A stretch of DNA of 64,000 nucleotides, from contig CATQJL010000112.1 of the NCBI GenBank assembly GCA_958299035.1, positions 15,290,880 through 15,354,879 on the forward strand. The letters run 5' to 3'. Position 1 is the first letter of the stretch, and each line of letters begins with the position of its first letter. The notes under the pieces are model-generated. The model was not told the DNA's origin and searched no databases. It was given only the letters and a program-made list of their open reading frames with translations. The stretch is from Cylicocyclus nassatus (taxonomy: Eukaryota; Nematoda; Chromadorea; Rhabditida; Strongylidae). Positions 31,050 through 44,005 of the stretch are shown piece after piece. The translations under genes and the position numbers were made by a program.

Positions 31050-34000
31050 GTTACATCAATAATCAAAGGAAATGGCTTGTAAACCTCAAAAATCATAAAA
31101 TATGTGATAGCAACTAGTTTATTATCTCTTTTTATCTCAGTTATACTGTTTCGTTGAAGGTGTCAATGGCTGACTGATCGAATGATGTAGTATCAAGGGT
31201 TTTCTAATGAAAAAGAAGGAACGGTGTAGGAAAGGGGTCAGTGGGAATGACTAATATATTTATTTGAGCCTTTCTCATACAAATTCTAGCTTGAAAAGTC
31301 GTATAGCCTCTTAAGGCTCTAAATTCAGACAAGAAATTTAATTTCAAGATTCTATAATTGGACAACAAGATTGAATATTGAGTTCACATAAACAATCAGC
31401 AACATTGAGTAGAGTTTTTTGACAAAAGATTTTTAGTTTTTTTTGTTTCACTGATTCAAAAGTTCACTTACTATCAAATTACCGTTATCTTTGTTATGTA
31501 AATGGTTCCCAGGAGATCTGAGCGATTAATATTTCCCTGAAAAATCTCCCCAACACCCCTTTGCTTCCCTTGCTCTGTGATACAGCTTCCGCTCAGACAT
31601 GTTGTGATCGACGATCTCGCGCTCCCTTTCAACAACACCTGCCCTTTGGGTGCTTCTGGGGTACGTCTCGAAATAGCTAAAAGTGCGAAGACTAGTAGTA
31701 AATTAGTTCCTTGTTGATGGAAAAGGGGGGCGAAGTCTCTTGGGAAGGGTTTTCTAGGAAATTGCGGCGGATTTATCCAAAAACAAGTAATCTTGTAAAG
31801 AAATCTTAGTTCAAAACAGGAAGAAGCATAAAGTCGTTTTTGCTGCGGTGAAAAAAGCTCTATCTGGAAATAACCTCTAATAACAATTTTTACTCCTTAT
31901 ATTCACCTCTGTATATCACTGAGGCTAAATAAACTACAAATTTTGACCTTTGTGTTGCTCGTTGATACATTTCCGATTCATAACAAGTAACCTTATGGTA
32001 GGAAAACCTCTGAAAGCTTTTGTGCAAATATGTTTTACTCGAAAGTACTTACATGAAAATGCACAACTTGTAGGGCATCCAGATTATGGATGGCAAAAAT
32101 GCTTTCTGGTCAACTAAATGTAAAGTGAGAGAGTGATTTGTGAGACGTTGAAGGGTGAAATGAATTTTTAGAAAGCTATGAAATATTTGCTAAAATCCAA
32201 AATTACTTTTTTGATGTGGTACTTAGGAAACCACTATTTTTTGATGAGAATAATAAAAGCTGGAAAAAGGCCCTTAGCTTAGTGCAAACGCATTGCTAAG
32301 CACTTTTTTGAGGGGAGAGGGGTGAGGGGCAGCTTGGAAATTCGAAATGAAATGGGAAATTTGCTAGGGTAGAAGATGAAAGCATAGAATGGGCAGTGTC
32401 TCAACGACAAAGAAAACAAATAAACAGCACTGATATGAGAAGAAAAGCTCAAATGTGTGACATGACTATGTCTGATTTGAGATCAATGATTTTTGGAACT
32501 GAAAAAATTAAAAAAATAAAAATGGTAGACAGGTTATAGTCAATAGCATATGTAACTTAAGGGTCAATAGAATCAAGTGTAATAATACCAATCATTAGAA
32601 AAGAAGTTGTTATTCTTGCCTTATAGGGAAGTGTAAGCAGTAACACCAGCAGGGTAAAGTTCGGAGGGGGGGGGGGGGAACAGGTATAGTGGTTTGGGAG
32701 ATTAAAGGATCCAGGGAAGTTTCGGGAAATTTCTAGGAAGCACGATTTATCCCCATTTGCCTTTCAAAAGCCAGCTGCACATTCCTAAGGTTTAGAGCCT
32801 TCAAAGGCGGGGGGAGGAGGGGGGGGGGACGAAAAAAATAAATGTGGAATGGCCAGAAATAGATCACCGCATGGTCAGGCATAGCAGTAATTAAGGTCCA
32901 CTGATCCCCCCCCCCCCCCAGCTGGCTGTGTATCAATTTTTGTCAGCTGAGAGATGCAATAACATCCAGAGTAGTATAAGCAATCGACTGTTATACTGAT
33001 AGACAATTTTTACGCCATAGTGATAGCGCCAAAGCGCAATTTTTTTAATACCTGAACTGTTAAACCGTTTCGCCCGGGCATATGATTTACTCGGGTATGT
33101 GAAATTTGCATCGAAAATCATCTAATCGCCTAAAATTTCAACGACATTCTAAAAGATGATGTTCCTCGTACGAAGATCTTTAGAACAAACATACCTCATG
33201 ACAGCAAATCTGTTGTTCGAGAAGGTTTCAGTACTTCAGCTTCTGATCAAATATGCGAGAAATGATGCACTTTTGTTGAGACATAAGGTGGAGAGCAAAA
33301 AAAACGCAATAACAAAAAGTGCCCTTGGGACAGGAAGCTTCCAGACAAGCGGTAAATATCTCTTAGGCATATAGATTTAAGTAAAGTATGTCTAGAATAA
33401 TTATTACGCTTTGTTAAACCGAAATTTCATTAGTAAAGACATCTAAATGAAACAAAAAGACAAAGTCCAAACCAGCTAAGAACTTATCATTCAGAGATCA
33501 TCTTCATCATATAAGTAAGAAAAAATAGGGTAAACAAAAAAATTGTCACATCGAAGATTAGTTCAAAAATCATCTGTCTACTTACGATTAGAAGCACGTC
33601 ATAGTGGGTCGTGCAGGAGCTGTTTTTGGAGATTGACTTAGCTAAAATAGGTAATGAGCAGAATTTGGTTGAAATGCCTGGAAAGCATAACTCTAGAGAG
33701 ACAAAATGTAAAATTTTAATTTTGTCTTTTTTGGATAAAATCCGATAATATTTTCATACATATCTTCTAGATTCATGGGCCACCGCTGGGTCTTTAGTTA
33801 GCCCTTTCTATTTCAAAATATCTTGCAAAAAAAGCTATTCTTTTATTCTTGTATCTGCCTATCAAAATTCTTAAAATGAAAGATAAAAGTCAAGTTTGCT
33901 ACTCTACGAAATAAAAAATGACCGCAAACATTTTATCTCCACAAATTTTTTGAAATCTATTCTATATCTTTCTGCATATTTCGAAAAATAGCGAACACAT

Positions 34001-36900
34001 TTTTTGGCGAAATTTGAAATTAGTTGCGGGTACTATTCATTTGGGAGCACTTTTTCTCAAACTTTTTTCGAGGGCATATCTGGAAGACGTGAAATCAAAC
34101 TTATTTTTTATGACCCTTATCAGATTTAGGATTTAGGATCATTTATTTATAGGATTAGGATTTATCAGATTTATCTGTTTAGGGTCAAAACTTGCAATCG
34201 TCGCACTAAATTTTTATAAATTAATAGCTTGTTTCAGATTATTTATATCAGTTGACATTCAAATTTTCTAGCACGCAGAATCAAAAATAGGTGTATAAGT
34301 GAGGTATGCAAATTCAGAGCAAATGTTCATTGCTGTTGCAAACCGAGATTAAAAAAACTTCCTGACAACGATCTATGTTCTCGTTATCAATTGTACTCTT
34401 GCTATACGAAAATCATACGAGATTTTCTTTTCAACCTCAAATTTGAACTATTTCTATGCTTTGTTTGATTAGTAACTTTTTATGGAGTGATGGCAAAGTG
34501 CAAAGCATGGAATGACTATAGCTTTGATTTCCATGAAAATAACAAGATAAATAAAAAATAAAATAAAAAATAGAAGTGGGAAGATTCTTGAAGACATGCA
34601 GGACTGCGAAAGAAATGGGACGTTCTTCGACTGAAAAGCATGCAAAGTGCAGCTGTCAGCCCTTTTTCCTCACTGGATAGAGGATGTTGATGTCATTTGC
34701 ATGCAGAACTCAGTCGATGATGCACGATAAGAGTTTATCGAACATTTTGATGAAATTTGTCATTAGCACATAGAGTATATACGGCTCACAAGATGTGCAG
34801 AAATTCCGTAAATGTCGCGTAATTCCGGGAATTCCGCGGAGGTCCTCAACATTCCCGGAATTCCGCGAAATTCACGAAAATTCTGCACTTTCTGTAAGCG
34901 GTGTATGTCCGCAATGAAGAAACAAATCGTACGAAATATTAGGTTGTTGAGGTTTCGTTACACTTTGTTTGTCTTCCTCTGAAAAAAACTCTAGAAAATT
35001 CATCAAAATCTCACGTCTGGCATAATGTGTGTAAAGGGTGAAGGGCTATTCATCTGCATCATCTTCACTTTCACGGACATAACTCACATTGAATTTGAAG
35101 GCAGCTCTATGCACCTCAGTTTTTTTTTTGGTTTTTCAAGTTCTTTTTCGTTTTCTTTGATTTTTTACGGATTTTCGCAAGATTCAATAGTCATGCAAAG
35201 GCAGACGGATGTCAAAGTTCTTCAAAAACGCAAGTTGGCAAATCAAAAATGACATGGGAAAATTCTGAAAATGCAAAAATTGTACAAAGCTTAACATGTA
35301 TTTGGAAAATCCACAACTTTTCACATAGTTTCAAAATAATGTAAAATTTATGTGACAATGTGAAAAAAAGAGATGAATGTTTTTCCATTTTTCTGCTTTG
35401 AAAGAATATGTAATAAGGAAATTATTTAGCTACTCGAAAATTTAGATTAATTTTTGTTTATCGATTTACACTTCTAAATCGCAAACTTTATTTCTGTCTC
35501 TCATCATCTTCATCTCCCTCCCACTCGAATAACCCCCTTGGACGATTATAGCACTTTCAAACAGTTTCTAGATTTTGTTTCCTGTTTAATTTAGAGATTC
35601 TTGGGGATTTTTTTGTGCTGATTCAGAGTGTATTTTTGGCGGTTATCTGTGAAACAGAACACTTCCCAACAAAAACCTCTGTGAATAAAGATAGTTTCTG
35701 ATGTCTTCCTCGATTAGCTCGAATGAGTTGTTTACCGATTTTCTATCGAGAAATATGAGTAGCAGATGTTTGAGCCTGAGCCTCTTCAGTGAATGACGGA
35801 GATGTGAAGGCAATGACATAAATCAAAGTTGTTGACACAAGTTGTATGCATATCTTAGCAAGAAGATACTGAGTTTAGTGATAACCTTCTAAAAATTGCT
35901 AATGGAAATAGTAATAGAAATAGAGATTGAGGAAATAGAAATTTTGTATATGAAAAAGTGGTACTATGTCAACAATATGTATTTTAAAATTCAAATTCAT
36001 GAAAAGTCTATCATAACTCCTTTTGTTGGCTCTCAAATTTGATGAAGTTAGTATGTGACTAATAATTTCATGAAACACTGGAATTTGGGGCTTTTGCTGT
36101 AAAGCTGCTAAACCTAAGGTAAGCAAACCGCTGAACTTGGTACTTGAAGTTTCCAGGAAATGAATTTTTTCATCCAAAAGCTTAGTGAACGATAAAAAGC
36201 ACCATCAGTCATCCCTTACTAGTGAATTATGAAAATATGAGGAATCTGCAATTACAAAATCCCAGCAGGTGGAGAAAAATTCATGGAGGCAGGAAGTTAA
36301 GTTTACGTCAAAAAGCGAAGTGACTAACCTCAAACAAGGTCTCAAAGACTACCTACATGGTTAACAAAGTGCAGGTTCAAATGAAAATCAGGGCAAGAGA
36401 TTTGTCTATGACGGAGTGTCGCGTTTGCAGATTTTCATCAAAATGCAAAATGGTCGAGTTAAAATAAGTGCTCAAACATCACTTTGGCTAAAAATACTCA
36501 GGTTCAGTTATAGGTGGTCTTTGAATAAAAGCGGAATGTCTTTTCAGATTTCCTACACAAGTCGACTTGGAAGTATTATTTCTTGACTAAATGCTTATAT
36601 TCCAATTTCTGAAAGCCAAAGCTTTGTGATAGAAATCTTAACTATTGAGCAGTTTCTATTGATTTTGATGGTCCCAAAACTATTAAACTAACCTATGTGA
36701 CTTCGCTATGTACCATTCTAATGATGATGCAACCGCATTTGGTTAAGTTAGTAATAAAAATGAGAAATACACTGTTTACCTGCTTTCCCGATGTAGGGCG
36801 ATCGGATCCGAGCAACGACTCCATTTTCCACCGCTACAGTTCTAGGAGTATACCTGAAATTCCTAACTTTATATTGATAAGTGATAGATTTGCACATAGA
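31050..36900. other. 5.9-kb gene-poor stretch
   Basis: I read both strands for splice-consistent exons and found none. It contains poly-G and poly-C runs (around 32667-32678, 32810-32828 and 32908-32921) and a palindrome with 'cgtaattccgggaattccgcg' at about 34800-34890. Isolated frames such as 35899-36177 (minus) have no motif. Regulatory DNA cannot be excluded. Confidence 0.45.
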
Positions 36901-36927
36901 ATCAATCCTCGCCGAGTACCATCACTT

Positions 36928-37303
36928 AGGCAGGTGCTAATAGCATGGCGACGATCGATATGCATCAAATACGTGTAAAACCAGCGATTTTTGTCGCCGA
37001 TATTGGCGATCGCCAGTCGCTACGACGGGCGATCGCCAGTCGCTACGACGGGCGATCGCCAGTCGCTACGACTGGCGATCGCCAATCGCCAAACAAATTA
37101 CCGTTAAGTGTTGAACGTGAAAATCACTGATCTTGCGGTTCATTCTTTTTAGGGCGACCACACCGGCTGGTGAGTACTTTGAAATGGAAGTGGGAAATGA
37201 GTAATGATCGCCAATATCGGCGACTACACTTTTGATACGTATCGATTAGCGACTGGCGATCGCCCGTCGCCATGCTATACTCCTCGAGGAGTATAGCGCC
37301 TGC
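36928..37303. repeat. Inverted-repeat element containing GCGATCGC repeats
   Basis: The left arm (about 36928-37017, starting ttaggcaggtgctaatagca) pairs with the right arm (about 37200-37303, ending at gcgcctgcctta). Both contain 'gtcgccgatattggcgat' or its complement. The right arm carries an extra palindrome (tatactcctcgaggagtata). The interior holds the 23-bp tandem repeats at 37006-37090. It looks like a foldback transposon. Confidence 0.75.
37006..37090 (+). repeat. 23-bp tandem repeat, 3.7 copies
   Basis: The unit GCGATCGCCAGTCGCTACGACGG repeats at 37006, 37029 and 37052, with a partial fourth at 37075. Only one or two bases differ. Each unit begins with the palindrome GCGATCGC. It is not a CRISPR: there are no spacers and this is a nematode. 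Confidence 0.92.
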
Positions 37304-37304
37304 C

Positions 37305-39855
37305 TTATCCTCACGTCATTTGTAACTTGATATGTGAGTCTGCACACTATGCGCGGTAGTCGACGACACTGTTACAAGTAACGCCTCAGTAGAACCTTTC
37401 CTAGCGTAACAAACTGTAGAAAGGTGTACCATTGGATGATACATATTCAATCAAATAAAAGAGACAAGAAAACGAACAGAAATCACTGGAAATGAGCAGG
37501 TTCTGACCTTACAAGTCGTCAAGTATTGCGCTTTGTGTGCAATGCGCATATTAAATTACAAATGACTCGACGATAACTAATTCGACGGTAATTTGTTGAA
37601 ATAAAAATCAGCAAATTCATTACAGACTGTGCCCGATTGACTCTAATTACTCTTTCGCTTTATTAAAATTCCACTATTTGCACAGCTGTCCCAGCAAAGA
37701 CTACGTCATAAGTTCTGTTATTCATTACCGCTACAGACATTTCCATAGACCACAAACCACATATGAGATCAACTTCACATGGAAATATGATTTTCTAAAA
37801 TTGTTTTGTGTAAATTTCGTTATTTCTGTCTGGAACCTCTCACAATCAGTAAAGCCGCCAATTTCATGGGTTTAAGTAAAGCCTCCATTTTCGAAGGATA
37901 CTGTAGACGGAAGCACGATTGGCACAAGTTTCATTAGCCTCGTATTGTTTGCCTTTATCAGAGTGTAATCAAAGAGCAGATGGTCTTGTTACTTGTGCGA
38001 GAGAAGAAACAAAAAACTGGACTATTTTCGTCCTAGACTTAAGGGCACAATTTTTGATTATTGATGTAGGTGTAAATATCTACAATGAAATTGAAATCCC
38101 GTTAGCATAAACTATACTCCAGAAAACCTCATTTTTGAAATTTTGGCTTAATTTATTACGGAAATTAAACTGAAAACTATGATTTTATAGCTAATAGGTT
38201 GAGAATAGCATGAAAAGGAAACCATAAGAAAAGCGGATTTGCCGTAGATTGAAACCCATAAAACATGTGGTGCATTTCTATAATTACATCTTGCTCCAAA
38301 ACCTCAATAAAAGCAACTCATTTTCCTTCTTTTTTATTCTGGGTCGACCCTCGCTTAGTTTGCAAACTTCAGCCTATTAGAGACAGAATTATAACTGCAG
38401 GAGATGAATTGAGTGATTTTTCAAGTAATGAATATAACGAGCTATATTGACTGAGAAATGCACAAATCGCACCCCTAAAAAACTGGAGTCGCAGACTATG
38501 AAAATCAATTTCTTGCTCTTTGTAGTTATAGAGTCATTATTGACCTCTACAAACATTACTGAGGTCATGTGCAGCGAAAACCATCAAAAACTGATTTTTT
38601 GAGCTCAAAAATAACGAATGCGAATGAATTTGTGCGAATTCATTGCGAAAAAGAAAACGTGAAAAAATGAAGCAGATTGGCCTTTTCAAGTGTTGCGGTT
38701 GCCCAAGCTTTTTGGAGAGAATTCCCCAGAGTTAAAAGAATTCACTCGATGTCAGACTGTCAATCGGGTTCGCCTCCAATTTCTGGTGCGGGTTTCACAA
38801 TTTCTTGAATTCTATAACAAAAGTCAAGTATACAAGAGCCTCAGTTAGTGTTAGTAAACTTTTACTTCAAAAGATGATTATAAAAAAAATCCAAAAAGTT
38901 TTGCTATAGTATCTTGCACAAACTTATTCAGAAAATGATTTCCAGCAGCAATAATGTACTGATGAGAAGGAAATGAAACTTTGCTAACTCAAAACTAAAG
39001 AAATGTGGTCTGTTTTGATTTTATAGTGCCTGTAACATAAAATAGCCGAATACTAGATCGCAGAAAGTGAGGGGAAAACTGATTCATCTAAATGCAGGTT
39101 TGAAAAGCAATAAAAGCGACATAAAATGTTAATTGTATTCAGCGAGATCTAGCGTTCAGTGGAAAGAAAATGTGACCTAACTGAACCATCGGAACATTTC
39201 TCTCTTCTTTGAAAAGCAGAGATTTTATGAAAAAAATTTTGAGCTTAAGTTTCTTGACAGAGAAGCACGGATGTATGCATCCAATGAAAAAAAAAACTAC
39301 GATCAATTCATGGGGTAAACAAAATTGAGCCTGTGACTGCCGCCGGGTGCGAAGCAAGTGCGAAAATGTCCCGAGCTTGTGTATCGAGCTGACATGAAGC
39401 TGCTACCCCGCCCAGGAGGGCGCACTTACCCTAACAACCACAAATGAAAGTGTTTAGTGAAAAACAGGCAAACAGGTACTTTTTGCAAGAATAACAAAAT
39501 GAATAAAACTTTATTATTCTCTCTTTGTGGAATATTACTGGAATTAATAATAATTCTTCAGGAAACGAGCGCAGCAGCGTTATGAGTCGTGTTATGAGAC
39601 CAGCGATCAAAACTCGGTGTCCACCCCCTCCCTACCTTTGTGTCAACGACGCTATTGCTTTTTCCAGGACAGTAAATTTCTATGGGAGTGTATTATAAAA
39701 ATTGGGCAATAGTAGTGATTTTTTGAACTCCCCAAACTGCTGTACAAATTCGGTGGCCTTCTTCGCTAACAATAGTGAATGGCGTTTGGCACGTGCCAGA
39801 ACTATGCTGAAGAAGCCGGATCCCTGCTAATTCTTGTTTTCGCCGTTGATAATAT
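37305..39855. other. 2.5-kb gene-free stretch
   Basis: AT-rich DNA with no splice-consistent exon chain and no element ends that I recognise. Confidence 0.45.
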
Positions 39856-39861
39856 CATTCA

Positions 39862-40046
39862 TTCTATGACTAGGAGACGCGAGACCACATTGCACACACT
39901 GTCTAAACAAGCTTAATCGCGTACTTAGCAGGTCTATACTTGTCAATTATCTCGTTTAGGTTTATCCACTCTTTGGAACAGGGAAGAAAAACTCAAACAT
40001 GTTAAGACAGTGTCCGCAATGCGGTCACGCGTCTCCTGGTCTTATA
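39862..40046. mobile_element. MITE with CTAGGAGACGCG ends, copy 2
   Basis: It starts ATTCTATGACTAGGAGACGC and ends GCGGTCACGCGTCTCCTGGT. The inside matches copy 1 (25894-26077) over its whole length with scattered differences, for example 'gcgtacttagcaggt'. The right end is more diverged than the left. Confidence 0.82.
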
Positions 40047-40158
40047 TATAAAGAATCGTTCGCTCAGTTAAAAAATCTTCCAATAGCGGAAAAACCGCAG
40101 TGCGGTCCCGAAGCGCGCGCATGCTGCTAGCACCTTCAATTACGGTTCACTGGTCATA

Positions 40159-40362
40159 CAGTCTGCCCCAATCCTAACCAAGCCAAAATTGGCTTGGCGG
40201 GATTGCGCGGAGGGTTTCGCGCCACTTCTGCGTCTAGCTAGTCTGCTCTCTCCTCAATCTCTTCGCTCTCTGCGACAGCGCGCGTATGCAGCGCAAACCC
40301 CTAGCGCTGCGAGCGCGCAAATTCAGCCGACGGTTCGGCCTGATCCCGATTGGGGCAGACTG
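40159..40362. mobile_element. 204-bp MITE (CAGTCTGCCCCAATC ends)
   Basis: The terminal inverted repeats CAGTCTGCCCCAATC are exact, with TA on each side (40157-40158 and 40363-40364), so a Tc1/mariner-type MITE is likely. The interior is GC-rich with GCGCGC-type strings and no coding potential. Confidence 0.9.
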
Positions 40363-40369
40363 TAGAATA

Positions 40370-41785
40370 GAGATCCTAATTTTCGTCATTGATAATCACG
40401 GGTCTCTCGTTTTTACTCTCTTCTTCACGGATAACTACCTTCCACAACTGAGCGTTCATAAGGCGGTGTCCAGAGTCGCCCATGTGCCGGTGATGCCAAC
40501 GCCGTGCCGGAACTCACGTGCATTCACGCCGTATTGATCGACCAACATTCTGGCACGGCGCCAGAAAGTTCTGGCATGACGCTGGAGCAACTCTATACTC
40601 AGCCGAAGTGTACAGCCAGCGTACTTTGGAGCTCCAAAAATCACGCATAGATTAGCAAATTCCTTACAAAAAGAAGGGAATTTCTAGCGATGCTTTGTGG
40701 TCGGAAACCCGCTAACCATTTCCACCTTGCTGCACATTCATCGGCAATAGTCGAAGGTTTTCATTTACTATTCAATTCAGTCAGAACAGGAATAAAGAGG
40801 AACATTGGATCTGAACTTTGCTTCCTAATCGCTTTGAAAAGGATGCAAGAAATGCAAGTTAGAAATTATATTTTACCTATTCCAGAAAGTGATTACGACC
40901 GGGTAACTAGAACAGGCATATTCAGAATGTTTTCTGTGACTCACATCTTCGGCGGAATATTTGAGTGATACTAATTGAAGTCCTGATAGTTAGAATGCCT
41001 AATGTCTCAAATTCCTCAAGTCCTCGAAAATCTCGTAATTCTGGTCCGTAAATGAAATCTATCTTTTTTTGAAAGCGTACTGAAAAACAAACAATCACAT
41101 GTGAAGCAATATCCAATTGTTTTGCTGAGTACTTGAAGCAAATCCAAGCAAAATTTTGATTTGTTCTTTATTCGTTTCTTCTCGCCTGAGTATAATCTCT
41201 TCTAACAATATGAATCACTGTACCATCGTTCTGTAATCACCCGCACTTTTTATGGGTCTTACTGCGCAGTGTAAGTGGGTTTAGCGAGCTTCAAGTTAGA
41301 AGCGCTGAAGTCTACTTCTGTAAGAATTAAGTATAGGAAATGCCCTTTCTGAGGGGCATCACCAGCCAGCCATAATATAAGCGGGACGAAATTGAAATAA
41401 ATCTGTCCTGCAGTCACTGTTTTAAACACATTCACGACAAATATGACCCATCGGTGAGTCTTAAGTGTCCCCCCATTTCAGACAATGTGGGTCGTATGCT
41501 CGTTTTGCCGGTTTATGATGAAACTTTTGAGCAAATTGAACAAACTCCCGTACACATCTCTTGTAATACTTCCCAAAAGATTATCTTAGACCATAAGACC
41601 CATCAGTGCCCAGGAAATATGCTCAGATAGAGCCGTCAGACGTCAGTAATATTGGGTGATTATTGATTTTTCGGTATAAAGTTGTTGTTTATATTCTTTA
41701 GCTTTTTCTTCCCAATGTAGTTTACTCGTTTTAGTATTCTTGGAAAGGAGATTATGCGACTTCTCAACATTCCAGCATAGATCTC
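40370..41785. other. 1.4-kb gene-free stretch
   Basis: No supported gene. Plus-strand frames at 40690-40968 and elsewhere have no recognisable motif and no flanking splice pattern. Confidence 0.4.
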
Positions 41786-41790
41786 TAAAT

Positions 41791-41930
41791 TGTAGCGCCT
41801 AGGATCATATTTCTGTTTTTCTTTCTCGTGTTCTGAAGTTCTTTAGACCTTTGCGCTTTTGGAACTCTCGCTTGCTCAAGATCCTACCTATGCGCGCATT
41901 GTTGTGTTTATGTTTATTCTTACCTTTAGC
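41791..41930 (+). repeat. LTR-like direct repeat, left copy
   Basis: It begins TGTAGCGCCTAGG and shares about 140 aligned bases with 43866-44005, including 'cttgctcaagatcctaccta' and 'ttgttgtgtttatgtttatt'. A handful of substitutions separate the copies, suggesting an old insertion. Confidence 0.82.
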
Positions 41931-42195
41931 TCTTCTTTAGCTCAGAACCCCGCAATAGACCGATAAAGCGGCGGTTACAACCCCGCTCTCAAATCAAAAG
42001 TGAGTACGTCGTACCGAACGTAGACCCAGTCATAGCGGCCTTACCGATCACGACGATATATTCTTTGGCACGCTACATATCGATGTACGAGCAGGAAAGG
42101 AACCTGATAAAAGAAATTTTCTCATAAAGGACAAGAAATATACTTTCATCACGACGTCAGGAGTCCAAAAGGCTTATGTATTTTTTAAGAGGCAT

Positions 42196-42230
42196 GTGCT
42201 GAGGCCGGATTTGACCCCCGGCCTCAGCAC
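42196..42230 (+). repeat. Perfect 13-bp stem hairpin
   Basis: GTGCTGAGGCCGG and its exact complement are separated by nine bases. It lies inside the LTR-like unit, about 260 bases after the left direct repeat, where packaging or leader structures can occur. A function is speculative. Confidence 0.7.
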
Positions 42231-42555
42231 TCAGGTGATCGATTTGCGCGCCAAAGTTACCCATTTAAGGCGCCGGTGAAGGGGCTATGGACAGCCATCG
42301 ACATTCAGCTACGACTCGGATCTACCACATTCTACTGTATGCCATCTCTTCACTTTGTCGTATTCTATCACGTTAGTCGCCTCTGTTTAGTTTTTTTTTT
42401 GCCTCATTTATTCGATACTCCGGCTCCAGGAGTGAGTTTTGGCATATCCTCTTAATGTTGAAATGTTGCAAATTTCCTGTCTTGGAGCTGTTTTGTTATT
42501 TGAATTTTAATGTTGTTCGTTCCGGTTTCTAAGTTAGATCAATCCTAGTGCCCAT

Positions 42556-42969
42556 ATGATACGGTTGCTCATTATCGATACTCATACTTATGAAGTTCTA
42601 CGATCCTCAGGTTATTCACTCAATACTGGAATGTTGTTGGTACTGCCACAAGGATTTGCCCACTATAGACACGCAGTGAGATTTGGCGAAACTACGATGA
42701 TATACATTTACGAAGAACTACCCAACATCAGCTGTAAGCTGAAGGAGATTCAGGAACCGCAAAATATAATTTTCATTGGTCCGACTAAGAAGGAAATCCC
42801 ACCAGAAGGCGAATGGATGCGTCTCACCATGGCTTTTACAAACATCGTACTTGGAGGATCAAAAGTAATTGCGATTTCACCGCCTCGTGGCGAAAGCGAA
42901 TGGGAGGTCACCAGAATGAAGACCATCGAAATGATGAGCACAGTGAGAAGAGTAAGTCAGAACGTATGA
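42556..42969 (+). CDS. Unrecognised 137-codon ORF in LTR-like unit
   Basis: The frame encodes 137 residues with balanced composition and segments such as MLLVLPQGFAHYRHAVRFGE, TMIYIYEELPNISCKLKEIQ and ITIGPTKKE-like IIFIGPTKKEIPPEGEWMRL. It looks like real protein rather than chance, unlike most frames nearby. It ends near a stretch (42945-43020) that is repeated at 43292-43372. I do not recognise the family. Its place between two LTR-like repeats suggests a retroelement gene remnant, possibly gag-derived. It may start upstream without this ATG. Confidence 0.45.
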   Translation: MIRLLIIDTHTYEVLRSSGYSLNTGMLLVLPQGFAHYRHAVRFGETTMIYIYEELPNISCKLKEIQEPQNIIFIGPTKKEIPPEGEWMRLTMAFTNIVLGGSKVIAISPPRGESEWEVTRMKTIEMMSTVRRVSQNV

Positions 42970-43025
42970 ACTTCCTAGGCGTAAATCACGGTGTTTTGAC
43001 GTAATCGCATTTGTTTTCTCTTGGG

Positions 43026-43612
43026 TTGTTTCAAACTGCCGCACTGACCGCAGCAGACTGCAGCTGACTGCACTGACCGCAGCTGACCGCATTGACCGCG
43101 GGGCCGAACAGATCGCTACATCCTTTTGTGAAGGTGAAGAAGATGAATAGTTGTAGCTCAAACAGTCTCTTAACAATACATAGATAACACCCGATAGACA
43201 ACACGAGCGGGAGTAAAATAGGTGTACTCAATGACAAAAGGAATTTGAACAAATATGAGCATATTAAAGAAGAACAATCGCCAAAATTTGATTAGAAGAG
43301 TAAGTTAGAACCTATCAACTTTCTAGACTTGAATCATGGTGTTTTTGATGTATTCGCAACTATTTTCTCTTCTACGAAGGATGCAGCGATTGTGCGGCCG
43401 TTGCGGTCAGTACGGTCAGCTGCAGTCTGCTGCAGTCTGCTGCAGTCTGCTGCAGTCTGCTGCAGTCAGTGCGGCAGTATAAAACAACCCCTTGTAAGAA
43501 AGGATGCAGCAATCTGTGCGGTCGTTGCGGTCAGTGCGGTCAGCTGCAGTCTGCTGCAGTCTGCTGCGGTCAGTGCAGTCAGCTGCAGTCAGTGCGGCAG
43601 TATGAAACAACC
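43026..43612. repeat. CTGCAG-rich repeat cluster, three copies
   Basis: A unit of about 110 bp, from 'aaggatgcagc' to 'gtgcggcagtatgaaacaacc', occurs inverted at about 43026-43125 and direct at 43377-43490 and 43499-43612. Inside each unit 'ctgcagtctg' and 'gcggtcagt' decamers are tandemly iterated, up to five times in the second copy. The flank of the inverted copy (42945-43020) also recurs before the direct copies. It is a locally expanding satellite. Confidence 0.85.
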
Positions 43613-43865
43613 ATTGAGCCGATAACGAAAGTCGAGAAACCCAGGGAAAACATCAACACGACAATCAGAATGTCAGATGAGTTTCATTTTGGAAGTGGAT
43701 TCGAACGTGTCCACGAGTCCTTCACATGTGGAAGAGGACCTCGATTCTTTGGACATGGACGCAGACGCAGCTACGGATTCACTCGAGCAAGACCAAGCCA
43801 TGGACACCACTACGCACCTTACTGAGTATCCAGTGTCGGGACGCCACTTGTTCCAGGGGAGGACG

Positions 43866-44005
43866 TGTAGCGCCTAGGATCATATTCTTGTTCTTCTTTC
43901 TCGTGTTCTGAAGTTCTTTAGACTTTTGCGCGTTTGAAACTCTCGCTTGCTCAAGATCCTACCTATGCGCGCCTTGTTGTGTTTATGTTTATTCTTACCT
44001 CTATT
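43866..44005 (+). repeat. LTR-like direct repeat, right copy
   Basis: The mate of 41791-41930. It follows a purine-rich tract directly. The putative LTR continues for perhaps 200 more bases with less certain limits. Confidence 0.82.

Noticed and set aside
37006..37090. CRISPR-like tandem repeats
   Set aside because: No spacers, and the organism is a nematode; plain tandem repeat within a foldback element.
43677..43877. Acidic 66-codon ORF and overlapping Gly/Arg-rich frame before the right LTR-like repeat
   Set aside because: Two overlapping frames both look compositionally biased and neither has a recognisable domain; I cannot decide whether either is real.
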